Assembly (NCBI GenBank): GCA_020636915.1
Contig: JACJWV010000004.1
Location: forward strand, 1 to 64,000
Direction of reading: 5' to 3'
DNA length: 64,000 nucleotides
Source of the DNA: Nocardioides sp.
GTDB taxonomy: Bacteria > Actinomycetota > Actinomycetes > Propionibacteriales > Nocardioidaceae
Shown here: positions 39,885-48,280 of the stretch, in pieces
How the letters are laid out: each line of letters begins with the position of its first letter
Numbering within the stretch: position 1 is the first letter of the stretch
Notes under the pieces: generated by a model
Told to the model about the DNA's origin: nothing
Seen by the model: only the letters and a program-made list of their open reading frames with translations
Databases searched by the model: none
Position numbers and translations under genes: made by a program

Positions 39885-40085
39885 TCAAGCGGCCTGGGCG
39901 AGCTTCTTCTTGGTGACCTTCTTGCCGTCGGTGCGGACCAGCTCGCGCTTCTTGACCGTATACCCGGCCGGCAGGTCGCCGTCCTTCAGCATCCGGATGG
40001 GGCAGCGGCCGCAGCGCGACTTCGACGCGCAGCACTTGCGCTTCGGCAGCTTCGCCTTCGTCGCGGTCTTCTTCGCCTTGCCCAC
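39885..40085 (-). CDS. Small basic cysteine-rich protein
   Basis: Encodes 66 residues, over a quarter of them lysine or arginine. A compact cysteine cluster, KCCASKSRCGRCPIRMLKDG, could bind zinc or an iron-sulfur centre. The flanks are lysine-rich, suggesting nucleic acid contact. I believe such proteins are widespread in actinobacteria but know no function. The GTG lies 6 bases after a TACCCT box at 40092-40097, supporting this start and a leaderless message. Confidence 0.72.
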   Translation of the reverse strand: MGKAKKTATKAKLPKRKCCASKSRCGRCPIRMLKDGDLPAGYTVKKRELVRTDGKKVTKKKLAQAA

Positions 40086-40091
40086 GCGAGC

Positions 40092-40097
40092 AGGGTA
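40092..40097 (-). promoter_or_regulatory. TACCCT -10 box of the small cysteine-rich protein gene
   Basis: On the minus strand TACCCT stands 6 bases before the GTG at 40085. The gap to the mutase stop is 56 bases, so the gene has its own promoter. Confidence 0.5.
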
Positions 40098-40141
40098 CCA
40101 GGAAGTTAGGCGAGCCTCACCTCAGTGACCGGACTGCGGAC

Positions 40142-42169
40142 TCAGTCCAGCCCGTTCGCCGCCCGGATCACGTCGACGATGCCGCCCATGATCTCGGTGA
40201 GGCCGAAGTCCTTCGGCGTGTAGACCGCCGCGACCCCCAGCTCCACCAGCCGGCGCCCGTCGGCGTCGGGGATGATCCCGCCGACGACGACCGGCACGTC
40301 GCCCAGGCCGGCCTCGCGCAGCCCGTCCAGGACCGCCGGGACCAGCTCCATGTGCGAGCCGGAGAGGATCGACAGGCCGACGCAGTGGACGTCCTCGGCG
40401 ACCGCCGCGGCGACGATCTGCTCGGGGGTGAGCCGGATGCCCTGGTAGATCACCTCGAAGCCGGCGTCGCGGGCCCGCACGGCGACCTGCTCGGCCCCGT
40501 TGCTGTGGCCGTCGAGGCCGGGCTTGCCCACCAGCAGCCGCAGCCGGCCCCCCGCCCCGCCGCCCAGCTCGTCCCCGGTCTGCCTGACCCGGGCGCGGAC
40601 GGCGGCCAGCGCCTCGCCCGCCGGTCCGGCCTCGCTCGCGACGCCGACGGCACCGCTGACGCCCGTGGGGGCGCGGTACTCGCCGAAGACCTCGCGCAGC
40701 GTGCCGGCCCACTCCCCCGTCGTCGCGCCGGCGCGGGCGGCGGCCAGGGTGGGCTCCATCAGGTTCTGGTCGGTCTTGGCCGCCGCGGCCAGGCGGGCGA
40801 GCGCCTCGGCGACCTCCGCCTCGTCGCGCTCGGCCTTCCACGCCTCGACGCTGGCCAGCGCGGCCTGCTCCGCGGCCGGGTCCGCGGTCTGGATCGCGGT
40901 GTCGAGGTCGGCGGTCAGCGGCGAGGGCTCGGTCGTCTCGAACCGGTTGACGCCCACCACGACCTCGGCGCCGGACTCGATCCGGGCCCGCCGGGCCGCG
41001 TGGGAGGAGACCAGCTCCTGCTTCATGTACTCGACGGCGGCGATGGCGCCGCCCATCGCCTGGACCCGGTCGATCTCGGCACGCGCGCCCTCGACCAGCT
41101 CCGCGACCTTGGCCGCGATCACGTGCGAGCCGTCGAAGATGTCGTCGTACTCCAGCAGGTCGGACTCGAAGGCGAGCACCTGCTGGAGGCGCAGCGACCA
41201 CTGCTGGTCCCAGGGCCGGGGCAGACCGAGCGCCTCGTTCCAGGCCGGCAGCTGGACGGCGCGGGCGCGGGCGTCCTTGGAGAGGGTGACGCCGAGCATC
41301 TCGAGCACGATGCGCTGGACGTTGTTCTCCGGCTGCGCCTCGGTCAGGCCGAGGGAGTTCACCTGCACGCCGTAGCGGAACCGGCGCATCTTGGGGTCCT
41401 CCACGCCGTACCGCTCGCGGGTGATCTCGTCCCACAGCTGCACGAAGGCCCGCATCTTGCAGGTCTCCTCGACGAACCGGACGCCGGCGTTGACGAAGAA
41501 GGAGATCCGGCCGACGACCTTCTCGAAGTCGGCGGCGTCGACCTGGCCGGCGTCGCGGACCGCGTCGAGGACCGCGATCGCGGTGCACAGCGCGTAGGCG
41601 AGCTCCTGGGTGGGCGTGGCCCCGGCCTCCTGCAGGTGGTAGCTGCAGATGTTGATGGGGTTCCACTTCGGGATCTGGTGGACCGTGTAGGAGATGACGT
41701 CGGCGATCAGCCGCATCGAGTGCTCGGGCGGGAATGCGTAGGTCCCGCGGGAGAGGTACTCCTTGATGATGTCGTTCTGGGTGGTGCCGGCGAGCTGCGC
41801 CGCGACCTCCTCGGGCGACGACTGCGGGTTCTGCTCCTCGGCGACCACCTGGTAGAGCGCGAGCAGCCACATGGCGGTCGCGTTGATCGTCATCGAGGTG
41901 TTCATCTCGACCAGCGGGATGTCCTCGAAGAGGCGCCGCATCTCCCCCAGGTGCGGCACCGGGACGCCGACCTTGCCCACCTCGCCGCGAGCGAGGGGCG
42001 AGTCCGGGTCGTAGCCGGTCTGGGTCGGCAGGTCGAAGGCGACCGAGAGCCCGGTCTGCCCCTTGGCGAGGTTGGTGCGGTAGAGCGCGTTGGACGCCGC
42101 GGCCGTCGAGTGGCCGGCGTAGGTGCGCATCACCCAGGGTCGGTCCTTGGGGCGCTCGATCTCGGTCAT
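40142..42169 (-). CDS. ecm: Ethylmalonyl-CoA mutase (MeaA-like, B12-dependent)
   Basis: Encodes 675 residues with a mutase barrel and a C-terminal cobalamin domain in one chain. The start (DRPWVMRTYAGHSTAAASNA) and YDPDSPLARGEVGKVGVPV match Streptomyces MeaA proteins, which group with ethylmalonyl-CoA mutases rather than methylmalonyl-CoA mutases. The lower-ligand motif is LDGHSNGAEQ (D-x-H-x-x-G, about residue 550), followed by SILSGSHMELVP and VVGGIIPDAD. It converts (2R)-ethylmalonyl-CoA to methylsuccinyl-CoA. The ATG at 42169 lies 7 bases after TACCCT; the upstream frame is antisense. The dyad at 42192-42205 overlaps its promoter. Confidence 0.92.
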   Translation of the reverse strand: MTEIERPKDRPWVMRTYAGHSTAAASNALYRTNLAKGQTGLSVAFDLPTQTGYDPDSPLARGEVGKVGVPVPHLGEMRRLFEDIPLVEMNTSMTINATAMWLLALYQVVAEEQNPQSSPEEVAAQLAGTTQNDIIKEYLSRGTYAFPPEHSMRLIADVISYTVHQIPKWNPINICSYHLQEAGATPTQELAYALCTAIAVLDAVRDAGQVDAADFEKVVGRISFFVNAGVRFVEETCKMRAFVQLWDEITRERYGVEDPKMRRFRYGVQVNSLGLTEAQPENNVQRIVLEMLGVTLSKDARARAVQLPAWNEALGLPRPWDQQWSLRLQQVLAFESDLLEYDDIFDGSHVIAAKVAELVEGARAEIDRVQAMGGAIAAVEYMKQELVSSHAARRARIESGAEVVVGVNRFETTEPSPLTADLDTAIQTADPAAEQAALASVEAWKAERDEAEVAEALARLAAAAKTDQNLMEPTLAAARAGATTGEWAGTLREVFGEYRAPTGVSGAVGVASEAGPAGEALAAVRARVRQTGDELGGGAGGRLRLLVGKPGLDGHSNGAEQVAVRARDAGFEVIYQGIRLTPEQIVAAAVAEDVHCVGLSILSGSHMELVPAVLDGLREAGLGDVPVVVGGIIPDADGRRLVELGVAAVYTPKDFGLTEIMGGIVDVIRAANGLD

Positions 42170-42176
42170 GGGCACG

Positions 42177-42205
42177 AGGGTAAGGCGGCGGCTACCGCTT
42201 GGTAA
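42177..42205 (-). promoter_or_regulatory. meaA/ecm promoter with TTACC-N4-GGTAG operator
   Basis: On the minus strand the order is TTACC-AAGC-GGTAG (42205-42192), then 9 bases, TACCCT (42182-42177), then 7 bases and ATG. The dyad differs from the icmA and ccr elements by one base in the outer half-site and lies where the -35 box should be, so a bound protein would exclude polymerase. Confidence 0.55.
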
Positions 42206-42228
42206 CCGCCTGTGGGGTATCCGACACG

Positions 42229-42537
42229 TCAGGCGGACGCGGCGGCGCGCTCCACCTCCACGAGACGGCTGAGCCGCGAGAGGTGCAGCATCCGGCGTAC
42301 GGCGGGGCCGCAGCCGCGCAGCGTGAGGTGGTGTCCCTGCCGGGTCGCGAGGCGGGTGGCCACCGCGAGCACCTTCAGGGCGGTCAGGTCGATGGTGTCG
42401 ACGTCGGTGAGGTCGACGACGACGTCCTCGTCGTGGCCCTCGAGGAGCTCGTAGATGGCGGTGCGGACCTCCCACGTGCTGCGCACGTCGAAGTCTCCGC
42501 CGAGTAGAAGGGTCGGTCCGTCGGTGATGATCTCCAT
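42229..42537 (-). CDS. STAS-domain protein (anti-sigma-factor antagonist-like)
   Basis: Encodes 102 residues with the STAS fold: TLLLGGDFDVRSTWEVRTAI, then DVVVDLTDVDTIDLTALKVL and HHLTLRGCGPAVRRMLHLSR. In SpoIIAA-type antagonists the residue after the central Asp is a phosphorylated serine; here the sequence is D-L-T, so the Thr one position further is the only candidate. It would normally bind an anti-sigma kinase, but none is nearby. ATG at 42537 starts a normal STAS domain; an in-frame ATG at 42592 would add a short, poorly conserved leader. Confidence 0.78.
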   Translation of the reverse strand: MEIITDGPTLLLGGDFDVRSTWEVRTAIYELLEGHDEDVVVDLTDVDTIDLTALKVLAVATRLATRQGHHLTLRGCGPAVRRMLHLSRLSRLVEVERAAASA

Positions 42538-42672
42538 GGTTGCTGCCCCGTCCCCGGGGCCCTGAGAAGCCCCGGTCGCTCCCACCGTCATGGGTCTGAC
42601 ACCCACTATGACGCGCGTCACGCCCGATCGGTTGCCTCCTCGCGACGAAGAATCCGCGTGTCGCGCCGCGGC

Positions 42673-42678
42673 TACCCT
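42673..42678 (+). promoter_or_regulatory. TACCCT -10 box of the adenosyltransferase gene
   Basis: TACCCT ends 6 bases before the ATG at 42685 with no ribosome binding site, supporting that start over the more upstream ATG at 42658. Confidence 0.5.
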
Positions 42679-42684
42679 CGGCAC

Positions 42685-43257
42685 ATGGTCAACCTCACCC
42701 GGATCTACACCCGCACCGGAGACGGCGGGGAGACCCGACTCGGCGACATGAGCACCACCCGCAAGACCGACCTGCGACTGGCGGCGTACGCCGACGTGGA
42801 CGAGGCGAACGCCCACGTCGGACTGGCCGTCGCCACCGGAGGGCTCGAGGACGACGTGGTCGCGGTGCTGACCACGGTGCAGAACGACCTGTTCGACGTC
42901 GGCGCCGACTTCTGCACCCCGGTCGTGGCGGACCCGGAGTACCCGCCGCTGCGCATCGAGCAGGCCTACGTCGACCGGCTCGAGGGATGGTGCGACCACT
43001 ACAACGCCGACCTGCCGGCGCTGCGGTCCTTCATCCTCAACGGCGGGACGCCCGGTGCGGCGCACCTGCACGTCGCCCGCACCGTCGTCCGGCGCGCGGA
43101 GCGGTCAGCCTGGGCGGCGTACGACGTGCACGGCGGCTCCATGAACCCGCTGGCCATCACCTACCTCAACCGCCTCTCCGACCTGCTGTTCATCCTCGCC
43201 CGCCACGCCAACCGCGCGCAGGGCGACGTGCTCTGGGTGCCGGGCGGCGAGCGGTAG
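42685..43257 (+). CDS. Cob(I)yrinic acid a,c-diamide/cob(I)alamin adenosyltransferase, PduO type
   Basis: Encodes 190 residues of the PduO-type fold. The ATP site is at the start (YTRTGDGGETRLGDMS), and the conserved helix VVRRAERSAW and the C-terminal YLNRLSDLLFILARHANR are typical. It transfers the adenosyl group from ATP to cob(I)alamin, making the coenzyme B12 that the ethylmalonyl-CoA and isobutyryl-CoA mutases need. It is placed close to the mutase gene, though on the other strand with its own promoter. Confidence 0.93.
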   Translation: MVNLTRIYTRTGDGGETRLGDMSTTRKTDLRLAAYADVDEANAHVGLAVATGGLEDDVVAVLTTVQNDLFDVGADFCTPVVADPEYPPLRIEQAYVDRLEGWCDHYNADLPALRSFILNGGTPGAAHLHVARTVVRRAERSAWAAYDVHGGSMNPLAITYLNRLSDLLFILARHANRAQGDVLWVPGGER

Positions 43258-43329
43258 CCACCGCTCTCCGGGCGGGCCTGTGGACAGTCGGCGCGCACGG
43301 TCGGCCCCTCCTGCGAGCATGACCGGGTC

Positions 43330-46300
43330 ATGACGATCCTGGACGCCCTCACCCCCTCGAACCTCGCCGAGGTCTACGACGTGGTCACGCTCTCGCGTGC
43401 GATCGACTACGTCCACGACGGGCGCCTGTCCGACCCCGTGGTCGCCAAGCTCACCCACGACACGGTCGTCGCGTCCGCCGTCGTCTCCGGCACCCTGCCC
43501 TCGCGGTACATCACCCGGCTCTACGCGGAGCTCGCCGGCGACGACCTGTGGGTCACGAGCACCTGCACCTGCCCTGTGCACGTCGACTGCAAGCACGGCG
43601 CGGCGCTCGCCCTGGTGCTCGGGACGCCCGACGACGCTCCCGCCGAGGCGCCGACCGCGACGTGGCACCAGCAGCTGGCCCGGGTCCTCGATGAGATCGC
43701 CTCGGTCGAGGACCGCCGCGATCCGGCACGCCTCACCCCGCTCGCCCTCGAGGTGTGGCCCGAGGAGCAGCGGCGCGGCTACTACTACCAGGGGCCCAGC
43801 GGACCGGTCCTCAAGATCCGACCCGTGCGGCGCGGGTCGCGCGGACGGTGGGTCAAGACGGGCGCGGACTGGCGCACGCTGAGCCGCAGCTCCGCCGGAG
43901 CCGCCCATCCCGCCGAGCAGCTCGACGCGCTGCGCGACCTCCACGCCGCGCTGCAGGTCGAGCAGCCCTACTGGCACGTCGACCTCGACGCCACGGTGAC
44001 CGGCCTCGGACGGCGGGCGGTGCCGCTCCTGCAGCGAGCCGTCGACGCGGGCGTGACCCTGGTGCCGGCCGGCGGCCTCAGCGACGTCCGCCTCCTGCGC
44101 ACCCCGGTCGACGTCGTCGCCGACCTCGCCGGCCGGACCGACGGCGGTCTCGACGTCCGGGTGGGCGTGCGTCACGACGGCCGTCTGTGGCGGGGAGCCG
44201 AGGTGCTCGTCGTGGGAACGCCCGGGCACACGGTCGGGCTGGTCTCCGAGGCCGGCGTGCTCACCCTGGCCGGCACCACCCACCCGGTCCCGTCCTCGCT
44301 GCAGCGGATGGTCGAGGCCACGGTCGACCTCGAGGTGCCTGCGGACGACACGGCCGACCTGACCCGGATGCTGACCCCGCTCGCCCGGGTCGTCCCGGTC
44401 GTCTCGAGCGACGAGTCGGTCCCGGTGCCCGACCCGGTGCCGCCCGTGCTCGGGCTGACCGTGACCTGGCACTCCTCGACGGACGCCGAGCTGGGCTGGT
44501 CCTGGCGGTACGGCGAGGACCGCTGCCCGCTCGGGTCCCGCGAACGGATGGGCGGCCTGCGTGACCGCGCCGCCGAGCAGGAGCTCCTCGAGCGGGTCCC
44601 CGAGGCCCTGTTGCGTGCCGAGCGGCTCCTCGGCGGCGACGCGCTGGCCCTCGCCGTCCACGACCTGCCCGCCCTGCGCGAGATCGAGGGCCTCGAGGTC
44701 GTCGAGGAGCAGCGGCCCGACTTCCGCGAGACCGACGCGGTCCCGCAGATCGCGTTCGACGTCGTGGCCGCGCCACCCGGCGAGCGGGCCGGGGAGCAGT
44801 CGGGCGACCCGCACACCGACTGGCTCGACCTCGAGGTGACCATCACCGTCGAGGGCGAGCGACTCCTGCTGGCCGACGTGCTGGCCGCCCTCACGCGCGG
44901 CGAGGAGTTCCTCGTGCTGCCGAGCGGGCTGTTCCTGCGCACCGACCGACCCGAGCTCGACCGCCTCCGTGAGGTGGTCCGGGCCGCCGCCGAGCTCCGC
45001 GAGCCCGACGGCGACCGGTTGAGCGTGGGTCGGCACGACCTCGGCGTGTGGGGACAGCTGGCCGACCTCGGCGTCGTCGACGCCCAGGCCGCCGAGTGGG
45101 TCCGCCGCGCGCAGGCCCTGCGCGACCTCGTCGACCTCCCCCGCCCCGAACCCACCGGCCTGGTCAGCGACCTGCGGCCCTACCAACGCGACGGGTTCCA
45201 CTGGCTGGCGTTCTTGTGGGAGCACGGCCTCGGCGGGATCCTCGCCGACGACATGGGCCTCGGGAAGACCCTCCAGGTCCTGGCCCTGGTGTCCCACGCG
45301 GTGTCGACCGGCGAGGGCCGGCCGTTCCTGGTCGTCGCGCCGACCAGTGTCGTGACCGCGTGGGAGTCCGAGGCCGCCCGCCACGCTCCTGACTTGCGGG
45401 TGCGCACGATCCGCCGGGGCGCCGACGACGTCGCGGCCGTCGCCGCCGGGGCCGACGTCGTCGTCACGACGTACGCCCTCCTCCGGCTGGGCCAGGAGCG
45501 CTACGCCGGCGTCGGGTGGGGCGGGCTGGTGCTCGACGAGGCCCAGCAGGTCAAGAACCACCGCGGCAAGACCTACGGCGCCGTGCGCTCGGTCGACGCA
45601 CCCTTCCGCCTCGCGGTGACCGGGACGCCGTTCGAGAACCGCCTCATGGAGCTCTGGGCGTTGCTGTCCATCACGACCCCAGGGCTCTATCCCTGGCCGC
45701 GCGCCTTCACCCAGCACGTCGTCCGCCCCGTCGAGAAGGAGAAGGACGAGGCGGCGCTCCAGCGCTTCCGCCAGCGCATCCGGCCGTTCCTGCTGCGTCG
45801 CACCAAGGAGCTGGTCGCGGCCGAGCTGCCGCCGAAGCAGGAGCAGGTGCTCCCGGTGGTGCTGGCGCCCCGGCACCGGAAGATCTACGACGCCCACTTC
45901 ACGAGGGAGCGGCAGCGCATCCTCGGCCTGGTCGAGGACTTCGAGCGCAACCGGGTGGCGATCTTCAGCGCGTTGACCAAGCTCCGTCAGCTCGCCCTCG
46001 ACCCGGCCCTGGTCGACCCGGAGCACGACGCCGTGGGTTCGGCGAAGATCGACCTCCTCGTCGAGCACGTCGCCGAGATCACCGCGGAGGGGCACCGGGC
46101 GCTGGTGTTCAGCCAGTTCACGTCGTTCCTCCGGCGGGTCGAGGCGCGACTGGCCGGCGAGGGGATCGCCACGACGTACCTCGACGGCACGACGCGCGAC
46201 CGCGCGGCCGTCATCGAGGAGTTCCGGTCCGGCCTGGCCCCGGTGTTCCTCATCTCGCTCAAGGCCGGTGGCGTCGGGCTGACGCTGACCGAGGCGGACT

Positions 46301-46557
46301 ACGTCTTCGTGCTCGACCCCTGGTGGAACCCGGCCGCCGAGGCGCAGGCCGTCGACCGCGCCCACCGGATCGGGCAGACCCAGCACGTCCACGTCTACCG
46401 GCTGATCGCCGACGACACCATCGAGGAGAAGGTGGTCGAGCTGAAGGGCCGCAAGGCCGAGCTGTTCGCCCAGGTCATCGACGGCGGCGGCGGCTCGGCC
46501 GCCGGCATCACGGCCGATGACATCCGGGCGCTGTTCGAGGATCCTCGGGAGCCATGA
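43330..46557 (+). CDS. SNF2-family DNA-dependent ATPase with SWIM zinc finger
   Basis: Encodes 1075 residues. A SWIM-type finger lies near residue 77 (CTCPVHVDCKHGAAL: C-x-C-x-n-C-x-H). A long middle region of unknown fold follows, and then the SNF2 motor: motif I DDMGLGKT (about 641), motif II DEAQ (about 735) instead of DEAH, motif V in LKAGGVGLTLTEAD, and motif VI DRAHRIGQT (about 1008). Bacterial members such as RapA or HepA-like proteins remodel RNA polymerase or DNA-protein complexes; the exact partner is unknown. It stands alone, with 72 bases before it and a nuclease remnant after it. Confidence 0.92.
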   Translation: MTILDALTPSNLAEVYDVVTLSRAIDYVHDGRLSDPVVAKLTHDTVVASAVVSGTLPSRYITRLYAELAGDDLWVTSTCTCPVHVDCKHGAALALVLGTPDDAPAEAPTATWHQQLARVLDEIASVEDRRDPARLTPLALEVWPEEQRRGYYYQGPSGPVLKIRPVRRGSRGRWVKTGADWRTLSRSSAGAAHPAEQLDALRDLHAALQVEQPYWHVDLDATVTGLGRRAVPLLQRAVDAGVTLVPAGGLSDVRLLRTPVDVVADLAGRTDGGLDVRVGVRHDGRLWRGAEVLVVGTPGHTVGLVSEAGVLTLAGTTHPVPSSLQRMVEATVDLEVPADDTADLTRMLTPLARVVPVVSSDESVPVPDPVPPVLGLTVTWHSSTDAELGWSWRYGEDRCPLGSRERMGGLRDRAAEQELLERVPEALLRAERLLGGDALALAVHDLPALREIEGLEVVEEQRPDFRETDAVPQIAFDVVAAPPGERAGEQSGDPHTDWLDLEVTITVEGERLLLADVLAALTRGEEFLVLPSGLFLRTDRPELDRLREVVRAAAELREPDGDRLSVGRHDLGVWGQLADLGVVDAQAAEWVRRAQALRDLVDLPRPEPTGLVSDLRPYQRDGFHWLAFLWEHGLGGILADDMGLGKTLQVLALVSHAVSTGEGRPFLVVAPTSVVTAWESEAARHAPDLRVRTIRRGADDVAAVAAGADVVVTTYALLRLGQERYAGVGWGGLVLDEAQQVKNHRGKTYGAVRSVDAPFRLAVTGTPFENRLMELWALLSITTPGLYPWPRAFTQHVVRPVEKEKDEAALQRFRQRIRPFLLRRTKELVAAELPPKQEQVLPVVLAPRHRKIYDAHFTRERQRILGLVEDFERNRVAIFSALTKLRQLALDPALVDPEHDAVGSAKIDLLVEHVAEITAEGHRALVFSQFTSFLRRVEARLAGEGIATTYLDGTTRDRAAVIEEFRSGLAPVFLISLKAGGVGLTLTEADYVFVLDPWWNPAAEAQAVDRAHRIGQTQHVHVYRLIADDTIEEKVVELKGRKAELFAQVIDGGGGSAAGITADDIRALFEDPREP

Positions 46558-46586
46558 GGCGTAGCACCGTCGGGACGCGTTGTCGG

Positions 46587-46860
46587 TCAGGCGGCCCATT
46601 CGATGATGAGGTCGGTGAGGTAGGTCTCGACCCGGCGGGCGTGGTGTCGGCTCGGTGGGGGCTGGGCGGGTGCGGTCGACGTGACCACATGTCCCGTCGG
46701 CAGGCGGGTCTCCACGACGTGGGGGCCGCTCGGTGGTCCGGTGGCGGGTCGGGCGGTCCAGCCTGGTGCTTGCTTGATGTAGTTGCACTGCTCGCACAAC
46801 CCCTGCCCGTCAACACCGCTTCGCAGAAATCCGGCTGCGGCCCGGAGCGACGCACCTGAG
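46587..46860 (-). pseudogene. 3' remnant of a DUF222/13E12-type HNH endonuclease
   Basis: On the minus strand the sequence encodes DGQGLCEQCNYIKQAPGW, the conserved G-x-C-x-x-C-N-x-x-K-x-A-P-G-W block of actinobacterial HNH proteins, then a PTGHVVTSTAPAQPPPS tail. The first HNH histidines and the DUF222 domain, normally about 350 residues, are missing, and an in-frame stop lies close upstream (about 46905). It is a truncated relic. The surrounding 368-base gap holds nothing else apart from the sigma-factor ribosome binding site at its end. Confidence 0.72.
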
Positions 46861-46925
46861 CCGACACCGTCCAGGACGCAACCTTCGCGGCGCGGCCCGC
46901 GTCAGGGGTGCGAAGGAGGTGCTCG

Positions 46926-47450
46926 ATGGTGGTCGCGAGCCAGAGACATGCGCAGGATGCGCCGACGTTCGAGGAGTACGCCGCTTCCGCGTGGCCGCGG
47001 TTGTACCGAACTGCCTACTTGCTCGCCGGCAGCCACGCCGACGCGGAGGACCTGGCCCAGCAGACGTTGGTGCAGGCCTTCCGCACCTGGGACAAGGTCA
47101 GCCGGGCCGACCACCCGGCGGCGTACCTGCGCCGCATGATGACCAACCTCTACATCTCGGGACGGCGGCCGAAGTCACGCAGGTTCGAGCTGTTGACCGA
47201 CACCCCACCGGAGCCGCGAACGGGCGGCTCGGGGCACGAGGACCGGCTCGAGCTGTGGCCGCACGTGGCGTCGCTGCCACCGCGGCAGCGAGCGGTGATC
47301 GTGCTGCGGTACTACGAGCAGCTCAGTGAGCGCGAGATCGCCGAGACGCTGGACTGCTCGACCGGCAACGTCAAGTCCACCGCGCACCGCGCGCTGAAGG
47401 CACTGCGGGCCGCGATCGGGTCCCACGCGCACGAGGGAGAGGAGGCCTGA
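46926..47450 (+). CDS. ECF sigma factor, SigE family of actinobacteria
   Basis: Encodes 174 residues. Region 2 is FEEYAASAWPRLYRTAYLLA then DAEDLAQQTLVQAFRTWDKV, and region 4 is LPPRQRAVIVLRYYEQLSER then IAETLDCSTGNVKSTAHRAL. It has the short region-2/region-4 layout of the SigE group. A perfect AAGGAGGT lies 6 bases before the ATG, in contrast to the many leaderless genes here, so strong translation is expected. The next gene, one base away, encodes a one-pass membrane protein that probably acts as its anti-sigma factor. Confidence 0.92.
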   Translation: MVVASQRHAQDAPTFEEYAASAWPRLYRTAYLLAGSHADAEDLAQQTLVQAFRTWDKVSRADHPAAYLRRMMTNLYISGRRPKSRRFELLTDTPPEPRTGGSGHEDRLELWPHVASLPPRQRAVIVLRYYEQLSEREIAETLDCSTGNVKSTAHRALKALRAAIGSHAHEGEEA

Positions 47451-47451
47451 G

Positions 47452-48225
47452 ATGGGGATCGAGATGGAGGAGACCCTGAGCCGCGAGCTGCACGAGGTGG
47501 CCGACCGGCTGGCCGTGCCGCCGATGCCCTCGTTGCCTTCCCACGCGTCCAACGGCGGGCAGCCGAGCCGTCGAGCCTGGGAGCCACCGCTCGTCGCCGC
47601 GGCCACGATCGTGGTGCTCGCTGTCGTGGGCCTGCTGGCCCTGCAGGAAGGCGGGCACGACCCGCAGCCGGCACCTCCCCCGGGGCCTGCCGCCTCTCAG
47701 GCGCCGCCCAGCCGCGCCGACGACCCCGAGGGGCAGCGCCACCAGCGCCGGATCGAGAGGCTCCAGGATCCCGCCGGCCAGGTGCCGCGCACCGGGCCCG
47801 GGGTGACGGTGACCCTCTCCGACGCCCCGGAGGAGGTCATCAGCTCCACCACCCACGACCTGAACTTCCTCGTGGTCCACCAGCAGGACATCCGCTCGGT
47901 GGTCAATGCGATGTGGAAGGCCGGGGCGATCGCGGTCACGGTGCAGGGCCAACGGGTGGTCAGCACTGCCGAGATCACGTGCGAGGGCAACGCCGTGATA
48001 CTCCAGGGCATGCCGTACTCCCAGCCTTACCGGGTCTCGGCCGTCGGCGACCAGGACTCGCTCCTGGCGGCGATCGACAGCGACCCCGACCTGAAGGTCT
48101 ACCGGCAGCAGGCTGCCGACCCCGAGATCTCGATCGGCTGGGACCTCCAGCTCGAGCCGAGCATCACCGCTCCCGCGTACGAGGGCCAGCTCGATCTCAA
48201 CGACGGCGAGCCTCGCCGCGGCTGA
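47452..48225 (+). CDS. Putative anti-sigma factor with extracytoplasmic DUF881 domain
   Basis: Encodes 257 residues. A cytoplasmic part (1-45, ETLSRELHEVADRLAVPPMP) resembles the sigma-binding end of anti-sigma partners. One transmembrane helix follows (LVAAATIVVLAVVGLLALQE), then a Pro-rich linker and a DUF881 domain outside (from about 100: GVTVTLSDAPEEV, HDLNFLVVHQQDIRSVVNAM, VTVQGQRVVSTAEITCEGNA). DUF881 is otherwise found in cell-division-related proteins of unknown function. The gene starts one base after the sigma factor stop, so the two are coupled. A role as sensor of the cell envelope is inferred. Confidence 0.8.
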   Translation: MGIEMEETLSRELHEVADRLAVPPMPSLPSHASNGGQPSRRAWEPPLVAAATIVVLAVVGLLALQEGGHDPQPAPPPGPAASQAPPSRADDPEGQRHQRRIERLQDPAGQVPRTGPGVTVTLSDAPEEVISSTTHDLNFLVVHQQDIRSVVNAMWKAGAIAVTVQGQRVVSTAEITCEGNAVILQGMPYSQPYRVSAVGDQDSLLAAIDSDPDLKVYRQQAADPEISIGWDLQLEPSITAPAYEGQLDLNDGEPRRG

Positions 48226-48280
48226 CGGGTTCTGCACGGCCCTCCACAGCCGGTCGCCCTGCCGCCACCGGGCGCCGAGC

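Noticed and set aside
43105..46797. A minus-strand open frame of about 1230 codons
   Set aside because: Antisense to the SNF2 ATPase gene, which has clear motifs; composition typical of a GC-rich shadow.
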